64,000 nt of DNA, from NCBI RefSeq assembly GCF_052180255.1, contig NZ_CP197466.1, forward strand, positions 248,001-312,000. The letters are read 5' to 3'. Below, one piece after another: positions 57,658 through 64,000 of this stretch. A program made the position numbers and the translations under genes. Origin of the DNA: Paenibacillus_AM sp052180255. Its GTDB lineage: Bacteria > Bacillota > Bacilli > Paenibacillales > NBRC-103111. Position 1 is the stretch's first letter. Each line of letters starts with the position of its first letter. The notes below the pieces were generated by a model that was not told where the DNA came from, did not search any database, and was given only the letters and a program-made list of their open reading frames with translations.

Positions 57658-57954
57658 TTGAGCATAACAATAAAGCGGCTATTTACTTTGCTGCATAAAA
57701 GACTAGGCCGATACGAGAGGGGCTTGTGTGAAGTTATGCTCGGATTTATTTTTAATGAACGGGAATGTAAGGAACTTGACTATGTCCTTCGGAAAGAATT
57801 AGACGAGATGTTGTTTGATCTGAACGACAAGCGCATTGATGGAGAAATTAAAGGTGCGATTGAGTCTAGATACAGAGTTATATTCCGTATGTATGCGAGA
57901 TTAGCTCCACCCAAAGAGATATCGAAGTATGCGAGAAACAGGGTACATCATTAG
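57658..57954 (+). CDS. Small helical protein of unknown function
   Basis: 98 aa if started at TTG 57658, which lacks a ribosome site. TTG 57724 and ATG 57736 lie after GAGAGGGG (57715-57722), and the latter would give 72 aa. The product is charged and helical (ERECKELDYVLRKELDEMLFDLNDKRIDGEIKGAIESRYRVIFRMYARLAPP), without membrane segments or Cys motif beyond two Cys. I do not recognise it. It is the last gene before the rRNA promoters. Translation is supported only by frame and composition. Confidence 0.6.
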   Translation: MSITIKRLFTLLHKRLGRYERGLCEVMLGFIFNERECKELDYVLRKELDEMLFDLNDKRIDGEIKGAIESRYRVIFRMYARLAPPKEISKYARNRVHH

Positions 57955-57991
57955 AAAAAAGGAGTCTTTTAAAAAAGTTATAAAAAAAGTA

Positions 57992-58020
57992 TTGACGTAT
58001 CCTAATATATTTGTTAATCT
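57992..58020 (+). promoter_or_regulatory. rRNA promoter P1
   Basis: TTGACG (57992-57997), 17 bases, TAATCT (58015-58020) preceded by TGT. Seven bases later the start-site element GCCGCTAAAAACGGC begins (58028-58042). Confidence 0.8.
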
Positions 58021-58027
58021 ATAACTC

Positions 58028-58042
58028 GCCGCTAAAAACGGC
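58028..58042 (+). repeat. rrn start-site hairpin element, copy 1
   Basis: GCCGCTAAAAACGGC, a 4-bp hairpin with an A-rich loop. It would be the very 5' end of the P1 transcript. Copies 2 and 3 lie at 58137 and 60463. Confidence 0.85.
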
Positions 58043-58097
58043 AGCATTCGACAAAAACATACAAGCGTTAAGCTAAAAAAAAGATTTAAAAAAACGC

Positions 58098-58127
58098 TTG
58101 ACTTGAAAGAGTCGGATGTGTTATATT
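58098..58127 (+). promoter_or_regulatory. rRNA promoter P2
   Basis: TTGACT (58098-58103), 18 bases, TATATT (58122-58127) preceded by TGT within GATGTGTTA. The start-site hairpin copy 2 follows nine bases later. Confidence 0.85.
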
Positions 58128-58136
58128 AAAGAAGTC

Positions 58137-58150
58137 GCCGCTAAAACGGC
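58137..58150 (+). repeat. rrn start-site hairpin element, copy 2
   Basis: GCCGCTAAAACGGC directly after P2, identical to copy 3 before the 23S gene. Confidence 0.85.
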
Positions 58151-58173
58151 GCGAAGCTGAAAAGCAAGATTGT

Positions 58174-58207
58174 CCTTTGAAAACTGAACAACGAGTGAAT
58201 GAATATA
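58174..58207 (+). other. 5' strand of the pre-16S processing stalk
   Basis: CCTTTGAAAACTGAACAACG and the bases after it are nearly complementary to 59910-59944, downstream of 16S. The two arms form a long duplex expected to be cut by RNase III-type enzymes. The rest of the leader (58208-58324) shows no gene. Confidence 0.8.
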
Positions 58208-58324
58208 AAGAGATTGTAAAATCTCAAACAGTCGAGATTGTCACTTTCGGGTGATTGATTAAGACAAAGCTAGTAAGTAAATTTTGAGCAATCAGCTCAC
58301 CAGACATTTTCCTTCGGAAAAGTC

Positions 58325-59875
<1,551 letters not shown>

Positions 59876-59909
59876 TGGAGAATCGTTTCCTGCAACGGAA
59901 ACATTCAAA

Positions 59910-59944
59910 TATACATTCATTCACTCGTTTTCAGTTTTGAAAGG
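59910..59944 (+). other. 3' strand of the pre-16S processing stalk
   Basis: TATACATTCATTCACTCGTT and the following bases pair with 58174-58207. The stalk closes around 16S alone, leaving the 5S outside. Confidence 0.8.
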
Positions 59945-59961
59945 TCAAGTGCCTTTCATTC

Positions 59962-60079
59962 GTTTGGTGACGATGGCGAAAGGGAACCACGCGTACCCAT
60001 CCCGAACACGACCGTTAAGCCTTTCAGCGCCGATGGTACTTGGACCGAAGGGTCCTGGGAGAGTAGGACGTTGCCAAGC
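59962..60079 (+). rRNA. rrf: 5S ribosomal RNA, copy 1 (between 16S and tRNA-Ile)
   Basis: A complete ~117-base 5S gene, from GTTTGGTGACGATGGCG to ACGTTGCCAAGC, whose ends pair. It carries the conserved CCATCCCGAACACG and GGGAGAGTAGGACG. It differs from copy 2 (63658) at a few positions that keep pairing. It is immediately followed by an intrinsic terminator. A 5S gene between 16S and the spacer tRNAs is not the usual bacterial arrangement. Confidence 0.96.
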
Positions 60080-60080
60080 G

Positions 60081-60102
60081 AACCCACCTTGTGGGTTTTT
60101 AT
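60081..60102 (+). terminator. Intrinsic terminator after the first 5S
   Basis: AACCCAC (60081-60087) pairs with GTGGGTT (60091-60097) around CTT, followed by TTTATTTT. It lies inside the rRNA locus, which is unexpected. The next ~110 bases up to tRNA-Ile hold only a small AGTTTTC/GAAAACT hairpin (60178-60194). Confidence 0.85.
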
Positions 60103-60213
60103 TTTCCAGAAGAGTAACATAAGAACATAGAAGTATGACGAAAGCGATTTTGCTTACGAAGTAACTTTTATTCTCACAGTTTTCTTCGAAAACTATTGCC
60201 ATAAAAGTTTTGA

Positions 60214-60290
<77 letters not shown>

Positions 60291-60307
60291 ATAGAATACT
60301 CCAATAT

Positions 60308-60383
60308 GGGGCCATAGCTCAGCTGGGAGAGCGCCTGCCTTGCACGCAGGAGGTCAACGGTTCGATCCCGTTTGGCTCCACCA
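60308..60383 (+). tRNA. tRNA-Ala (TGC)
   Basis: 76 bases, acceptor GGGGCCA paired with TGGCTCC (one G-T), anticodon TGC in CTGCCTTGCACGCAG, GGTTCGATCC arm, CCA encoded. It lies 17 bases after tRNA-Ile. Confidence 0.98.
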
Positions 60384-60425
60384 AAACTTACTTTCTAAGC
60401 CAGATGGATTGGTAAAAAATACATC

Positions 60426-60455
60426 TTGATTCAGAAGTAAGCGATGTGTTAAGAT
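60426..60455 (+). promoter_or_regulatory. Candidate rRNA-type promoter P3 ahead of 23S
   Basis: TTGATT (60426-60431), 18 bases, TAAGAT (60450-60455) preceded by TGT within GATGTGTTA, the same string as in P2. Seven bases later comes an exact copy of the P2 start-site hairpin. This resemblance, more than the -10 itself, supports promoter function. Confidence 0.65.
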
Positions 60456-60462
60456 ACTTCTT

Positions 60463-60476
60463 GCCGCTAAAACGGC
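60463..60476 (+). repeat. rrn start-site hairpin element, copy 3
   Basis: GCCGCTAAAACGGC between tRNA-Ala and 23S, identical to copy 2. Downstream CCTTGAAAACT likewise repeats the 16S leader. Confidence 0.85.
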
Positions 60477-60493
60477 AATGAAATAAGTTTGTT

Positions 60494-60538
60494 CCTTGAA
60501 AACTAGATAGCGAAACGAAGAAGTAAAGCATAGGAAGA
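60494..60538 (+). other. 5' strand of the pre-23S processing stalk
   Basis: CCTTGAAAACTAGAT (60494-60508) is perfectly complementary to 63612-63626, and the following ~30 bases pair imperfectly with 63582-63611. The remaining bases to 60618 show no gene. Confidence 0.8.
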
Positions 60539-60618
60539 TGTTATCCATGCAAATGGAAAACATCAATCATCTAAAGCGTTCTTGTGTTTCATAAGAACAG
60601 CCTAGTTAGTTGATCGCA

Positions 60619-63544
<2,926 letters not shown>

Positions 63545-63581
63545 AAATGACTTCGAAAGCATAATTGCTTTTGAATGAACA

Positions 63582-63626
63582 ACTTCTATGACTTTAATGA
63601 CTTCAATTCGCATCTAGTTTTCAAGG
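63582..63626 (+). other. 3' strand of the pre-23S processing stalk
   Basis: Pairs with 60494-60538, with a 15-bp perfect core at 63612-63626. It encloses 23S alone; Mini-III (mrnC at 7608) and RNase III are the expected processing enzymes. Confidence 0.8.
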
Positions 63627-63657
63627 TACAAGCCTTGTTTCCAACCTTATGGAAAGC

Positions 63658-63775
63658 GTTTGGTGACGATGGCGGAAGGGAACCACGCGTACCCATCCCG
63701 AACACGACCGTTAAGCCTTCCAGCGCCGATGGTACTTGGACCGAAGGGTCCTGGGAGAGTAGGACGTCGCCAAGC
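63658..63775 (+). rRNA. rrf: 5S ribosomal RNA, copy 2 (after 23S)
   Basis: Complete 5S in the usual place. Compared with copy 1 it has GGCGGAAGGG for GGCGAAAGGG, CCTTCCAG for CCTTTCAG, and ACGTCGCC for ACGTTGCC. The first two changes compensate each other in a helix, and the third turns G-T into G-C in helix I. No terminator follows; tRNA-Asn starts five bases later. Confidence 0.97.
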
Positions 63776-63780
63776 ATTGG

Positions 63781-63856
63781 TCCCTGATAGCTCAGTTGGT
63801 AGAGCACACGACTGTTAATCGTGTTGTCACAGGTTCGAGCCCTGTTCGGGGAGCCA
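63781..63856 (+). tRNA. tRNA-Asn (GTT)
   Basis: 76 bases, acceptor TCCCTGA paired with TCGGGGA, anticodon GTT in ACGACTGTTAATCGT, GGTTCGAGCC arm, CCA encoded. First of the tRNA array behind the second 5S. Confidence 0.98.
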
Positions 63857-63932
63857 GCTTCCATAGCTCAGTAGGTAGAGTGCATCCATGGTAAGGATGA
63901 GGTCACCGGTTCGATCCCGGTTGGAAGCTCCA
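63857..63932 (+). tRNA. tRNA-Thr (GGT)
   Basis: 76 bases, directly abutting tRNA-Asn. Acceptor GCTTCCA/TGGAAGC, anticodon GGT in CATCCATGGTAAGGATG, GGTTCGATCC arm, CCA encoded. Confidence 0.98.
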
Positions 63933-63972
63933 CAAGCTTCTTTTCCGAATCAGCTTAGAATACTAACATTAA

Positions 63973-64000
63973 GGCCCGTTGGTCAAGGGGTTAAGACACC
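63973..64000 (+). tRNA. tRNA-Glu, 5' part (cut by window end)
   Basis: GGCCCGTTGGTCAAGGGGTT begins like Bacillus tRNA-Glu, and AAGACACC follows. The anticodon lies outside the window, so the identity rests on the acceptor and D arm. It continues the tRNA array. Confidence 0.8.

Overview
The window is a stretch of a Paenibacillaceae (Bacillales, Firmicutes) chromosome. The 16S rRNA (58325-59875) reads like Paenibacillus or a close relative. The gene order from the cysES region through rpoBC, str, S10, spc and alpha to the sporulation genes is the classic Bacillales order, and gerD, pdaB, cwlD and sigH mark a spore former. Base composition is moderate to AT-rich, Shine-Dalgarno sites are strong, and TTG and GTG starts are common even in core genes (rpoB, rpoC, rpsE, infA, rplB, rpsC, adk).

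Layout. 1-3556: the 3' part of pssA, an unrecognised minus-strand gene (695-1090), then yacL, ispD and ispF. 3616-9347: gltX, a cysteine T-box leader, cysE-cysS-mrnC-rlmB-rae1. 9471-11383: sigH, rpmG, secE, nusG. 11530-14695: rplK-rplA with an L1 stalk-like site, an L10 leader, rplJ-rplL, and an RsmC-like methyltransferase. 15063-27340: rpoB, rpoC, the L7Ae-type protein, rpsL, rpsG, fusA, tuf. 27588-33645: an oligopeptide ABC transporter (binding lipoprotein, two permeases, two ATPases) plus a 147-aa protein of unknown function. This block is bracketed by terminators and sits between tuf and rpsJ. 34008-51054: S10-spc-alpha supercluster, from rpsJ to rplQ, then truA, rplM and rpsI. 51220-53115: cysH and sat (sulfate assimilation) behind a strong promoter with a CymR-like operator. 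53191-57954: cwlD, salA/mrp, gerD and pdaB (both minus strand), a SpoIIM-family membrane protein, and a small unknown protein. 58325-64000: an rRNA locus in the order 16S-5S-tRNA-Ile-tRNA-Ala-23S-5S-tRNA-Asn-tRNA-Thr-tRNA-Glu (cut by the window end).

How the parts work together. Most of the window is the translation and transcription core, and its control elements are visible: L1, L10 and L13 leader elements, a rpoB leader, intercistronic hairpins, and promoters ahead of each block. Two cysteine loci carry independent cysteine-linked controls: a T-box on cysES and a CymR-type site on cysH-sat. The sporulation genes carry matches to SigE and SigG promoters.

The most unusual feature is the rRNA locus. 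A second 5S gene follows the 16S directly and ends in an intrinsic terminator. A third copy of the rRNA promoter/start-site module (extended -10, then GCCGCTAAAACGGC) lies just before the 23S. The 16S and the 23S each have their own long processing stalk. The locus therefore looks like two joined transcription modules rather than one 16S-23S-5S operon. The transporter cassette inside the ribosomal supercluster and the Gly-rich, lengthened GerD are the next most notable points. No CRISPR array, insertion sequence, prophage or obvious foreign island was seen.
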